Shown piece by piece: positions 27,777 through 35,977 of a stretch of 54,230 nucleotides of DNA. How positions within the stretch are numbered: the first letter of the stretch is position 1; each line of letters starts with the position of its first letter. Location: positions 1 to 54,230 of the forward strand of contig NZ_PJIZ01000067.1 of the NCBI RefSeq assembly GCF_021596505.1. Reading direction: 5' to 3'. A program made the position numbers and the translations under genes. This DNA comes from Nostoc sp. CMAA1605 (lineage in GTDB: Bacteria; Cyanobacteriota; Cyanobacteriia; Cyanobacteriales; Nostocaceae). The notes beneath the pieces are model-generated. The model saw only the letters and a list, made by a program, of their open reading frames with translations, was not told the DNA's origin and ran no database searches.

Positions 27777-28202
27777 ATGGAACGTGGTCTTTTCTGGTTG
27801 CCCCTATTAATCATATTTTTCTGGCTGGCTTGGCAAGGCTCAAAGGAGTATCAAAAGGTCGAAGCTTATCGTACTTGGGCAGAGCAATTTGATCGCGCTA
27901 AATACGATATTTACGCTGTCTTGGGTCAAAAGGACAACAGCATCACCTGGGGCAAACCCACAGCCAAGGGACTGATCCAACTGCAAACTTTCTCACTGTT
28001 AGATGTTCAAAATATTCACCTGCTGATAGATGGAAAAGTTACAGATATAAATGCACTTCCCCAGAAGGGTCGGACAATTGAGCTAGAATTTACCTTTAAT
28101 GAAGCTAATCAATCAGTAAAAGTTCCGTTCACAGAAATTTCTTTAGCGGCGGAATGGGGTAAGTTTTTACAAGGTGCGTTGCAAAATATCACGAAGGAAT
28201 AG
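27777..28202 (+). CDS. Conserved hypothetical protein with N-terminal membrane anchor
   Basis: The 141-aa protein starts with a hydrophobic segment, ERGLFWLPLLIIFFWLAWQG, and continues into a mixed alpha/beta soluble domain (YDIYAVLGQKDNSITWGKP, then GRTIELEFTFNE). It is divergent from the subtilase across 126 bp. I do not recognise a named domain; similar short membrane-anchored proteins are common in cyanobacteria. Length and composition support a real gene. Confidence 0.7.
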   Translation: MERGLFWLPLLIIFFWLAWQGSKEYQKVEAYRTWAEQFDRAKYDIYAVLGQKDNSITWGKPTAKGLIQLQTFSLLDVQNIHLLIDGKVTDINALPQKGRTIELEFTFNEANQSVKVPFTEISLAAEWGKFLQGALQNITKE

Positions 28203-28255
28203 GGAAGAGGAAAGAGATAATATTTAAATTTAAATACTGTTTCAATTAATAATAT

Positions 28256-29026
28256 TTAGCCTTTTAATGAACTGGTGATTTTAGCAAAGACATCTCTAAA
28301 TTTATCCTTGGCTTGATGGAAATGGGGTATATCCCAATCAGGAAATTGTGGTTTATCTAGTTGGTTTTTATCTAAATAAACGGGATATTTTAACTCAATC
28401 TGTAGTGCTTCAACTCCTGATATTTGACTATAAAATCGAGTAATATAACCACCTGTAAAAACTTTATTTTTTACCACTTGGTAATTACTATCTGTAAAAC
28501 TCGATTCGACTGTTAACATCAAAAAATCCTTACAGCTTTTTCCGTTAGAATTTCCCAAACATATTTGATCATCAATTAATCCTCCAAAACTGTGCAAGTC
28601 TAGCAAATAGACTTTTCCGAACTCCTGGACTTTTTCTTTCAGTAAGTTTTCTAATTTTTGATGATAGGGAAGATAATATTTCTGTATACGATTTTGTATG
28701 TCTTCTAGACTATGATTATCTTGATAAATTGCCTGATCAAATGCTGTTTGTAAAGGTACAACAGATGACCAGAAGTTTCCTGCTATCGGTTCTTTTAATT
28801 CTCGGTTTAAATCAACCACATATCGACTGTAATTAGCTTGCATGACTGTTACTCCCAATTGAGGGAGAAAATCATACAGTTTATCTAAATGCCAATCTTG
28901 GTTAGGGAGATATGCTTGAGAAAGATGTTGAGCTATATTTGCCGGAATTTTTAACCCACTATGGGGAATATTAGCAACTATTGGTACGGCTGGTGATATT
29001 GGTGTGTTAACAGTAAATAAATCCAT
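28256..29026 (-). CDS. N-formylglutamate amidohydrolase-family protein
   Basis: The 256-aa protein begins MDLFTVNTPISPAVPIVANI and has PHSGLKIP and YLLDLHSFGG, the two metal/catalytic regions of the N-formylglutamate amidohydrolase (HutG-type) family, plus VVDLNRELK between them. HutG hydrolyses N-formyl-L-glutamate in histidine degradation, but no other hut genes are nearby, so the real substrate may differ. It is divergent from thiD with only 33 bp between the start codons. Confidence 0.82.
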   Translation of the reverse strand: MDLFTVNTPISPAVPIVANIPHSGLKIPANIAQHLSQAYLPNQDWHLDKLYDFLPQLGVTVMQANYSRYVVDLNRELKEPIAGNFWSSVVPLQTAFDQAIYQDNHSLEDIQNRIQKYYLPYHQKLENLLKEKVQEFGKVYLLDLHSFGGLIDDQICLGNSNGKSCKDFLMLTVESSFTDSNYQVVKNKVFTGGYITRFYSQISGVEALQIELKYPVYLDKNQLDKPQFPDWDIPHFHQAKDKFRDVFAKITSSLKG

Positions 29027-29059
29027 TGCATTAGCTGTAATTTCAATTAACTTTTGCTT

Positions 29060-29881
29060 ATGAATGCTGAGATAAAATCCAAAATACCAGTTGCATTAAC
29101 TATTGCTGGTTCAGATAGCGGTGGTGGTGCAGGAATTCAAGCTGACTTACGCACCTTTGCTTTTCATTGTGTCCACGGAACTAGTGCTGTAACCTGCGTG
29201 ACGGCTCAAAATACGTTGGGAGTAGCGCGAGTTGATGCTATGCCACCAGAGGCGATTATAGCCCAAATTCAAGCCGTATTTGAGGATATTGGAGTACAAG
29301 CAGCGAAAACGGGAATGTTACTCAATCAAGAAATTATCGCTGCTGTCGCTAAACAAGTTGAGGCTTTAGGAATCCCTAATTTAGTTGTTGACCCTGTGAT
29401 GGTATCACGCACAGGGGCGCAGTTAATTGATGATGACGCTGTGAAAACTCTCCGAGAACAACTCATACCTCAAGCTGCTATTATTACACCCAATCGCTAC
29501 GAGGCTCAGATTTTAAGCGGTTTAACGGTAAATACGTTAGATGATATGAGGGCAGCAGCACAAGTAATTCATCGTAATTTAAAGGCGACAGTTGTGCTAG
29601 TCAAAGGTGGTGGAATATCAGGTAACGCCCGTGGTGTTGATATTTGGTTTGACGGGCAGAAGTTAGAAACCTTAACCACACAGCAAGTAGATACTCATAA
29701 TACTCATGGTACTGGTTGTACTTTATCAGCTGCGATCGCTGCCAATTTAGCCAAAGGTGAAGATTTATGGCAATCTGTACAACAAGCCAAAAAATATGTT
29801 ACTAATGCACTCACTTACGCCTTAGATATAGGCAAAGGTCAAGGCCCAGTAGGACACTTTTACCCTTTGTTATCAAACTAA
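29060..29881 (+). CDS. thiD: Hydroxymethylpyrimidine/phosphomethylpyrimidine kinase
   Basis: Ribokinase-fold motifs identify ThiD: ALTIAGSDSGGGAGIQADLR at the N-terminus, then GTSAVTCVTAQNT, KTGML, VDPVMVSRTGAQL, and the C-terminal anion-hole region DTHNTHGTGCTLSAAIA. It phosphorylates HMP and HMP-P in the pyrimidine branch of thiamine synthesis, downstream of ThiC, which is encoded at 43774 in this window. I chose ATG 29060; the open frame extends two codons further to a TTG. No TPP riboswitch precedes it, unlike thiC. A single-domain 273-aa form without a fused ThiE. Confidence 0.93.
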   Translation: MNAEIKSKIPVALTIAGSDSGGGAGIQADLRTFAFHCVHGTSAVTCVTAQNTLGVARVDAMPPEAIIAQIQAVFEDIGVQAAKTGMLLNQEIIAAVAKQVEALGIPNLVVDPVMVSRTGAQLIDDDAVKTLREQLIPQAAIITPNRYEAQILSGLTVNTLDDMRAAAQVIHRNLKATVVLVKGGGISGNARGVDIWFDGQKLETLTTQQVDTHNTHGTGCTLSAAIAANLAKGEDLWQSVQQAKKYVTNALTYALDIGKGQGPVGHFYPLLSN

Positions 29882-30055
29882 CATTTATACAGGCAGGATA
29901 ACCCTCAATCAAAACTCAGCATTGGCGAATTTTATATCCCATACCCAATTCCCTATTCCCAATGCCCAATCACCAATTGCCTGTTTCCAAGCCAACTATC
30001 TTTTGATAACATTGCTCATACTCTAAATTAAACTCATTTTTATACCAAACCACCA

Positions 30056-30667
30056 ATGCGAACAACCACTGGTTCTGTTCCAGGCAATCCCCCAAAAGCA
30101 ACATCCCAAAATTATCCGACTTCCGTACCATTATACGTGTATCGGGAATTAGCGGCGGAATTAAAAGCAACACAGGCAAAGTTAGATGTGCTGACTACGA
30201 AAAATCAACAATTAGCACAAGAAAACCAACGTCTGCGCCATGAAATTACTCAAGTAGTTAAATCTTTTATACACCTACAAAAATTAGTAGATTATCCTTC
30301 TACACCAAACTTTACTCATACCCCCACTTCTCACCCTGAAGTCAGTAATATTCCTAGCCCTGATGCACCCCCTAAAGAACAACCACGCCCACAAGCTACT
30401 CGTTCTCGTCAACCCGTCATACCTGAACCTGCAACCAGCAAAGTCAGTCACACTGATTTCTCTGTACCTATAGTAGAAATCACCTCTCCCACATCAGAAA
30501 CAGTTGTGATTGAAGAACAAGAGGTAAGTTATTATCCTAACTCCAAGCCAGAGCCTAAAGAAATGAATGGTTGGTGGTTAGCAATCAGCATCCTGTTGAT
30601 TATGTTGACAGCTTTTGGGGCTGGGTACTTAGTCGTGCGTCCCCTGTTTCAACATCAAAGCCGTTAG
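30056..30667 (+). CDS. Coiled-coil protein with C-terminal membrane anchor, hypothetical
   Basis: The 203-aa protein has a coiled coil at about residues 30-75 (ELAAELKATQAKLDVLTTKN and the following NQQLAQENQRLRHEI), a Pro/Ser/Thr-rich linker at 80-165, and a C-terminal membrane helix (WWLAISILLIMLTAFGAGYL). The coiled coil would be cytoplasmic if the tail is C-in. I do not recognise the family; the architecture suggests a scaffold or septum/membrane-associated partner. It follows thiD by 174 bp on the same strand. Confidence 0.7.
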   Translation: MRTTTGSVPGNPPKATSQNYPTSVPLYVYRELAAELKATQAKLDVLTTKNQQLAQENQRLRHEITQVVKSFIHLQKLVDYPSTPNFTHTPTSHPEVSNIPSPDAPPKEQPRPQATRSRQPVIPEPATSKVSHTDFSVPIVEITSPTSETVVIEEQEVSYYPNSKPEPKEMNGWWLAISILLIMLTAFGAGYLVVRPLFQHQSR

Positions 30668-30689
30668 AGGAGATACAAGAGGGAGGCAG

Positions 30690-30765
30690 GGGAGGCAGGG
30701 GAAGCAACTAATGACTCAGCACTCACCACTCAGCACTCAGCACTCATCACTCACCACTCACTTAG
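30690..30765. repeat. GGGAGGCAG and CACTCAGCACT tandem array
   Basis: GGAGGCAGGGG units are followed by five to six ACTCAGC/ACTCACC units. The array separates the coiled-coil gene from the glnB promoter region. Confidence 0.8.
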
Positions 30766-30804
30766 GAAATTTTTGAGCATATTTAATCAAATTAGACATT
30801 TATG

Positions 30805-30826
30805 TGGTTTTAATGGCTTAAAACCA
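30805..30826. other. Perfect 9-bp inverted repeat upstream of glnB
   Basis: TGGTTTTAA (30805-30813), loop TGGC, TTAAAACCA (30818-30826), then TAATTTT. It may terminate the upstream gene (137 bp after its stop) or serve as an operator. The remaining 230 bp to glnB show no canonical NtcA site (GTA-N8-TAC); the nearest match is GTAGCTTAATATC at about 30852. Confidence 0.5.
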
Positions 30827-31056
30827 TAATTTTGCAGCGTGTTTCACTACAGTAGCTTAATATCAAAATTTTAAGAACTAAGCAATTAATTTATAGGTTC
30901 TACTGCTAATCTGATAAATGCTTATCTGGGTCAGATGCAGTTATAAAACATCAAATTCTCACATCTATCTTAAAACTAAGATGAATTGTGAAAACATGAG
31001 ACATTTGATCTGGTTAGATATATAAACGCACTTACTAAAAATTAGGAGTCGATGAC

Positions 31057-31395
31057 ATGAAAAAGGTAGAAGCAATTATCCGTCCATTTAAGCTAGACGA
31101 AGTGAAAATTGCTTTAGTCAATGCAGGAATTGTGGGGATGACAGTTTCTGAAGTTCGAGGCTTTGGACGACAAAAAGGACAAACAGAACGCTATCGCGGT
31201 TCTGAGTATACTGTTGAGTTTTTGCAAAAACTCAAGGTGGAAATCGTAGTTGAGGACAACCAAGTCGATATGGTGGTTGATAAAATCATCGCTGCTGCCC
31301 GTACTGGCGAAATCGGTGATGGTAAGATTTTTATCTCCCCTGTAGAGCAAGTAGTTCGGATTCGGACTGGCGAAAAGAATACAGAAGCTGTTTGA
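31057..31395 (+). CDS. glnB: Nitrogen regulatory protein PII
   Basis: The 112-aa sequence is a canonical PII: MKKVEAIIRPFKLDEVKIAL, T-loop RYRGSEYTVEF with Ser49 and Tyr51, B-loop TGEIGDGKIFISPVE and a C-terminal RIRTGEKN. PII trimers bind ATP, ADP and 2-oxoglutarate and, in cyanobacteria, control NAG kinase, PipX and others; Ser49 is phosphorylated in several unicellular species, while heterocystous species differ. AGGAG lies 9 bases upstream of the ATG, a strong ribosome binding site. It is monocistronic, bounded by repeat arrays on both sides. Confidence 0.98.
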   Translation: MKKVEAIIRPFKLDEVKIALVNAGIVGMTVSEVRGFGRQKGQTERYRGSEYTVEFLQKLKVEIVVEDNQVDMVVDKIIAAARTGEIGDGKIFISPVEQVVRIRTGEKNTEAV

Positions 31396-31530
31396 GTTGT
31401 GAGTTGTGAGTGCTGAGTGCTGAGTTTTGAGTGCTGGGTGGAAGTAGTTGAGAGAGAAATAAAGTTATACCGATTCGCAATTCGCAATTCGCAATTCGCA
31501 ATTCGCAATGGACTAACGTCCCGCTACGCT
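31395..31530. repeat. GAGTGCT and ATTCGCA tandem arrays with a small insert
   Basis: GAGTTGT/GAGTGCT units (31397-31437) and five ATTCGCA units (31477-31509) follow the glnB stop directly. The second array is interrupted by an insert with CGTCCCGCTACGCTAACG before a last CAATTC, another array-plus-insert arrangement. Confidence 0.85.
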
Positions 31531-31707
31531 AACGCAATTCAGAAAGTCAGATACCATCTGGGTTTCCAGCTTTCCATCTGTTGCTTAATTTTGGAGAATT
31601 GGTATTATTCGGTGAAATTTTGAGTTCGTCTGAAGGAAGGTGTGAAGAAATGTTAATGTGATATTTCTTCACTACGATTACTCAAAGCGTCTCTCCCAAT
31701 TCAAAAC

Positions 31708-32292
31708 TTAGGACTCAGGACTCAGCAATGTTTTGATTTGAGGAAGTAAAACCGCAAAGGCTTTACCTCGGTGGCTAACTGATTTTTTGATTTCTGGTGT
31801 CATTTGAGCAAAGGTTAATTGCTTCTCTGGAACGTAAAAAATGGGATCATAGCCGAAACCACCATCACCACGGGGCGCATAAAGAATTTCGCCAGGACAA
31901 AGACCTTCGACTTGCATAGCAATATTACCATCGGGAGAAGCGATCGCCACTACACATGCAAACTGAGCTTTGCGGTTAACTTCGCTACCTAACTCCTTTA
32001 ATAATCTGGCAATTCTATCAGCGTCACTATTACCATAACGGGCAGAATATACACCAGGCGAACCATTAAGGGCATCGACTTGTAAACCAGAATCATCTGC
32101 GATCGCCCATTGTCCTGTAGCTTTAGCTACTTCGGAAGCTTTTAAACAGGCATTCTCCGCAAAGGTTTCTCCCGTTTCGTCTATTTCTAATTCTTCAGGC
32201 TTGAGTTGTAATTCCCAATCAGTATCTTTAAGGTAAGCTTGCATTTCCCGCAATTTACCAGGGTTACTCGTCGCTACTACTAGTATTGTCAT
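31708..32292 (-). CDS. rdgB: Non-canonical purine NTP pyrophosphatase (dITP/XTP), RdgB/HAM1 family
   Basis: The 194-aa protein begins MTILVVATSNPGKLREMQAY and has the HAM1 motifs: FAENACLKASEVAK, IADDSGLQVDALNGSPGVYS, GDGGFGYDPIFYVPE and SHRGKAFA. It hydrolyses dITP, XTP and related deaminated purines to monophosphates, cleaning the nucleotide pool. It lies 96 bp downstream of the phosphomutase gene on the same strand, separated by a repeat array. Confidence 0.95.
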   Translation of the reverse strand: MTILVVATSNPGKLREMQAYLKDTDWELQLKPEELEIDETGETFAENACLKASEVAKATGQWAIADDSGLQVDALNGSPGVYSARYGNSDADRIARLLKELGSEVNRKAQFACVVAIASPDGNIAMQVEGLCPGEILYAPRGDGGFGYDPIFYVPEKQLTFAQMTPEIKKSVSHRGKAFAVLLPQIKTLLSPES

Positions 32293-32385
32293 TGGTTATT
32301 AGTCATTAGTCATTAGTCAACAGTCAACAGTCAATAGTCAACAGTCAATACAACTATGGACTATGGACTATGGACTATTGACTAA
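32292..32385. repeat. TTAGTCA/CAACAGT/TGGACTA tandem array
   Basis: TCATTAG, TCAACAG and TCAATAG units are followed by GACTATG units, filling the space between rdgB and the phosphomutase gene. Confidence 0.88.
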
Positions 32386-32388
32386 ATT

Positions 32389-33825
32389 TCACTCTGCCCA
32401 GTCTTTAGCCCATGCCAAGGTTTTATGCACTTCCTCAATGGTGGAGGCTTCGCAGTAGAGGCGCAAAACTGGTTCTGTACCACTGAATCTAATCATTAGC
32501 CAGCTATTGTCAGCAAGGCGGAATTTGTAACCATCAATCGCTTTACAATCAATTACGGCTTTACCTGCGATTTCTGTTAAGGGTTGAGTTTCTAGTTGTT
32601 GCAGTAGTCGCGCTCGGACTTCCATACTGGCTAGGGGTAAGTCGATGCGATCATATGCAGAATTAAAGCCTGTTTGTTGTTGGAGATGGCGATAATAGTC
32701 TGCTAAATCTTGCCCAGACTCCACAATCGCCTCCAAGACATACAATGCTGATAAAAGGGCATCGCGTTCGGGAATATGGCTACCATAACCAATACCACCA
32801 GATTCTTCCCCACCTAACAATACTGGTGCAGCTAACATTCTGTCAGCTATATACTTGTATCCTACTGGTGTCTCAAATACTGAGAGGTTGTGTAGTTCTG
32901 CTACCTTGGGAATTAAATCTGAACCACTGACAGTTTTGACGATTTCGCCTGTGAAGTTGCGTCTGAGGGTGAGGTGGTCGATTAATATGGGGATTAAGAC
33001 TTGGGAACTCAAGAAATTAGCACTACCATCAACGGCGGCGATACGATCGCAATCTCCATCAAACACCAAACCCACAGTTAAATCTGACGGATGGCGATCG
33101 CGATGAGCTTTAATTAAATCAAATAATTCATCCAGATATTTCGGTAAAGGTTCTGGCGCACCACCACCAAATAAAGGATCACGGTTGCTATTGATTTCTT
33201 GGACTTTTTCACCTAATAATCTGCCCAAACCGCTAGCAGCTGCACCGTGCATGACATCAACGAATACGTTGAGTTTACCAGAGGCGATCGCTTCTCTGAG
33301 TTTGTTGATATTGACTTTTGCTTCTAAGCCTTGGATATAACTCGGCCAAGGGTCAAAATTCTCTAATTTACCTGGAGTGGCTGCTGCTGGTACGCCTACT
33401 GATAATAGTGCTTCTATATCTTTTGTGACTTCTGGCGATACTGAACCACCAAAATAACCTTTAACTTTTAATCCTAAATAAGCTCCTGGATTATGACTAG
33501 CTGTAATGACTAACGCGCCTAAAGCATTGAGTTGTTTTGCCGCCCAGCTAAAAGCCGGAGTCGGGGCATAGCTATCACTCAGCAGTACATCAAAACCAAT
33601 GGCGGTGACAGCATTAGCCACAACACGGGCAAAATCTTCTGCCATAAATCGGCGATCGTAACCCACAATGATTGTGCGGCTACCCACCGTTGAAAAATAA
33701 GTATCATATAATACTTTTGCTGCAACTGGCGCGACCAAAGCTAGACGTTCAAAGGTGAATTCATCACCAATTACGCCTCTCCAGCCATCTGTGCCGAACT
33801 TGATTGGACTAGCTATAACTGGCAT
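32389..33825 (-). CDS. Phosphoglucomutase/phosphomannomutase family protein
   Basis: The 478-aa protein has the four alpha-D-phosphohexomutase landmarks: FGTDGWRGVIGDEFTFE, the phosphoserine loop TASHNPGAYLG (Ser110), the metal loop FDGDCDRIAAVDG, the sugar-specificity loop GGEESGGIGYG and the phosphate-binding RFSGTEPVLR. It interconverts 1- and 6-phosphosugars, most likely glucose-1-P/glucose-6-P or mannose phosphates. Substrate cannot be decided from motifs alone. It is cytoplasmic. Confidence 0.93.
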   Translation of the reverse strand: MPVIASPIKFGTDGWRGVIGDEFTFERLALVAPVAAKVLYDTYFSTVGSRTIIVGYDRRFMAEDFARVVANAVTAIGFDVLLSDSYAPTPAFSWAAKQLNALGALVITASHNPGAYLGLKVKGYFGGSVSPEVTKDIEALLSVGVPAAATPGKLENFDPWPSYIQGLEAKVNINKLREAIASGKLNVFVDVMHGAAASGLGRLLGEKVQEINSNRDPLFGGGAPEPLPKYLDELFDLIKAHRDRHPSDLTVGLVFDGDCDRIAAVDGSANFLSSQVLIPILIDHLTLRRNFTGEIVKTVSGSDLIPKVAELHNLSVFETPVGYKYIADRMLAAPVLLGGEESGGIGYGSHIPERDALLSALYVLEAIVESGQDLADYYRHLQQQTGFNSAYDRIDLPLASMEVRARLLQQLETQPLTEIAGKAVIDCKAIDGYKFRLADNSWLMIRFSGTEPVLRLYCEASTIEEVHKTLAWAKDWAE

Positions 33826-33889
33826 TCAGGTATCCTCAGAGTACACTTGAGGATTCTAGCATTTGCACAGTTGGGCAGGTAATAAAAGG

Positions 33890-34000
33890 GACTGGGGACT
33901 TATCAATTCAAAATTCAAAATTCAAAATTCTATTCCCTATTCCCTATTCCCTGTTCCCTGTTCCCTGTTCTCTAATGACTATTGACTATTGACTATTGAC
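33890..34000. repeat. TTCAAAA, CCCTATT/CCCTGTT and ATTGACT tandem arrays
   Basis: Three TTCAAAA units, then six CCCTATT/CCCTGTT units, then three ATTGACT units, immediately before a set of hairpins at 34013-34097. Confidence 0.88.
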
Positions 34001-34012
34001 CAAATACTAATA

Positions 34013-34097
34013 TTCCTTAATAGTCTCGGCTATTAAGGAACATTCATAGGAGCATTTAATGCTCAATCTTGATGATTTTCTGTTAAAAATCATCAAG
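34013..34097 (-). terminator. Three stacked hairpins at the 3' end of the ParR/ParM-like operon
   Basis: Read on the minus strand: CTTGATGATTTT pairs with AAAATCATCAAG (34086-34097 and 34068-34079), with the last codons and stop inside the stem and loop; GAGCAT-TAA-ATGCTC follows (34050-34064); then TTCCTTAATAG pairs with CTATTAAGGAA (34030-34040 and 34013-34023). All three stems are perfect. The last is followed by TATTAG, not a clean T-run. It may be a terminator plus a 3' mRNA stabiliser. Confidence 0.55.
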
Positions 34098-34601
34098 ATA
34101 TTGGCTCAAACGACTAATTAAAGGATCAACCTCTTCTGGAGGATTCACAGGATAGCTAGGAGGAGGAGGGGGAGGAGAAGTAGAAGCAGTAGGATTGACT
34201 GCTTCTACTGTTGGTGCGGGTGGAGGTGAAGAATACACTACGGGTCTTTCTGTCACCATGATTGCCAGATGCGCCAATTGCTGCGTTAATTGCAATACCT
34301 GGCGTTCTAGTCCCTCCAGGCGGTTCGATTCTTTGGCAAAAAAACGTTCCTCAAGGTCAGCTACTTGACGTTGCAGGTCATCGATTTTTTGTTCAACCGC
34401 GCCTGTCGCTGCTGTTTTGAGACCAGGTTTTACAGATTCCGGTACGCATAAAGTTTGCCACAAGGCTTCTTTGCAGAGGTCACTGAAAGTTTTGTCCGGT
34501 TGTTTTTCTAGATAGTTTTCTACAACCGCTAACAAACTTTCATCAGCGACCTCTGGGTTGAACGTAACCGATTTAACTACTTTTTTTGACCATTGGAACA
34601 T
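34083..34601 (-). CDS. ParR-like ribbon-helix-helix protein with coiled coil and Pro-rich tail (CorR-like)
   Basis: Residues 1-10 (MFQWSKKVVK) are amphipathic. Residues about 10-50 look like a ribbon-helix-helix core (SVTFNPEVADESLLAVVENY, then TFSDLCKEALWQT). Residues 69-115 form a coiled coil, 122-158 are proline-rich with a run of six Pro, and the tail DPLISRLSQYLDDF is a good candidate for the actin-binding segment, as in ParR C-termini. It begins 5 bp after the ParM-like gene, so the two are co-translated. In plasmids ParR binds parC DNA and ParM; in Anabaena a chromosomal pair of this type has been reported to act as a cortical cell-shape system (CorMR). Equating this pair with it is inference from context and architecture. 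Confidence 0.75.
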   Translation of the reverse strand: MFQWSKKVVKSVTFNPEVADESLLAVVENYLEKQPDKTFSDLCKEALWQTLCVPESVKPGLKTAATGAVEQKIDDLQRQVADLEERFFAKESNRLEGLERQVLQLTQQLAHLAIMVTERPVVYSSPPPAPTVEAVNPTASTSPPPPPPSYPVNPPEEVDPLISRLSQYLDDF

Positions 34602-34606
34602 TCTTT

Positions 34607-35755
34607 TTAAGCCCTAGAAGAGCGACTGGCGGATAATTGCGCCTCTCCATAAATATACTGCCCCAAAGCGTTCGCTTGTCGGGAAGGAGCTGATAGGTGA
34701 GCGTTAATTTGAGCGTCCTTGAGTAAACGTTGTACGTCTTCCCAGAAGAATTCTCCACCACCACCGGTGAGAATTACGTCTGTGACCCGTTCTGGCAACC
34801 AAGCTAAAACGCGACTGCAAATTTCGCGAGAAAATTGCTCAGTGAGGTTAGGGAGAAAGTCGTCTAAGTTGGTGGGTTTGCTAGCACCTTTGGGACGATA
34901 GAAGCGATCGCCTTTGGGTTTATTTACAGCCGAAATTAAAGCCAGAGATTGACTATCTGCGCCTTCAATTCCAGCTGCTACCAATTCATAAAACTTGTTC
35001 ATTCCGAAATCTTCACTCTTGGAAGCACCACGGGCAAACCGGAAGTTATCTACCATCAAAAAGTCAATAGTTTGGTGTCCGATATCAACAATCGCCACAG
35101 AGATTTTTGTGAAATCTGGGGTGCTACCACTCTTTTTGGGTTGTGCTTCTGACCATAACAAACTGCCATAGCCTTCTGGCATTACCCAAACTTTGGAAAT
35201 ATTCAAGGACAAAGCCTCGCCTCGGAAGTTGAGGACATGAGGCCCGGTGACTAGACTAGTTAATTGGGCTTTTTCCTTTTCAAATTGCTCTAAGGAGTGG
35301 AAAGGTAAGCCTAAAACTACGGAAATTTCGTCTCTGAGTTTGAAGTAGCCAGCAGAGGCCAAAACTTTAATCAGTGCATCTTCCACTTTGGACTGGCCAA
35401 CTCCCAGGTTAGCCCCAAAGTCTGCTGCCAGTTGACCTACGGCGTAGCCTAGTCCTTGATATTCTAGCCATAAGTCCATCAGTGGGTCGGTGGCGCGGGC
35501 TTCAAACACACCGCCACGTACTTGTTCTATGGACATTGGCTTAACGTTGGCGGGTATGAAGATCACGCTATTGGGTTCACGACTCACACAAGTTTTTGTG
35601 GAGGTTCTGCCCAAATCCACGCTCAGAATTGCTTTCCCTACACCGTTTGTGGGTTTAGGGGGGGTAGTGCTATTGATGGGGGTAGATGCTGACACCCTGT
35701 TTAGAGGTATGGCGGCAGCATTCATGGGGGTAGCGGCGGAAGGTTGGTCGGTCAT
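34607..35755 (-). CDS. ParM/StbA-like bacterial actin (CorM-like)
   Basis: After a 38-residue Ser/Thr/Pro-rich leader the actin fold begins: phosphate-1 KAILSVDLGRTSTKTCV (Asp47), then FEARATDPLMDLW, phosphate-2 VAIVDIGHQTIDFLMVD, and adenosine motif VTDVILTGGGGEFF. The 382-aa length fits the ParM/Alp family, and the leader is an addition. It is chromosomal, flanked by housekeeping genes, with no parC-like iterons visible upstream (35756-35977), which argues against ordinary plasmid partition. It probably polymerises with nucleotide and works with the adjacent ParR-like protein. The start ATG lies just upstream of a Thr-rich region; AGGAGC sits a few bases ahead. Confidence 0.85.
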   Translation of the reverse strand: MTDQPSAATPMNAAAIPLNRVSASTPINSTTPPKPTNGVGKAILSVDLGRTSTKTCVSREPNSVIFIPANVKPMSIEQVRGGVFEARATDPLMDLWLEYQGLGYAVGQLAADFGANLGVGQSKVEDALIKVLASAGYFKLRDEISVVLGLPFHSLEQFEKEKAQLTSLVTGPHVLNFRGEALSLNISKVWVMPEGYGSLLWSEAQPKKSGSTPDFTKISVAIVDIGHQTIDFLMVDNFRFARGASKSEDFGMNKFYELVAAGIEGADSQSLALISAVNKPKGDRFYRPKGASKPTNLDDFLPNLTEQFSREICSRVLAWLPERVTDVILTGGGGEFFWEDVQRLLKDAQINAHLSAPSRQANALGQYIYGEAQLSASRSSRA

Positions 35756-35977
35756 ACAAGCTCCTAGTCCTTACTTAACTGTAAAAAGTTACCATGCCTG
35801 TTGTACAAATATGCGGGATACCAGAAATTATGGGCTTCGTCAAGTGTAACTACAAATACGCCCAGTTTTAAAATTTTAGTAAATTTTAGGCGATCGCTTA
35901 TTCAGCATTATTTGGCATAGTGTAGGCGAATTTTTACCAAATGTAACCCCCATATGCTGACTGAAGGTAATTGTTTT

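Noticed and set aside
34607..35755. Plasmid integration inferred from ParM/ParR-like genes
   Set aside because: Flanking genes are chromosomal housekeeping types, and no replication, integrase or iteron sequences are seen.
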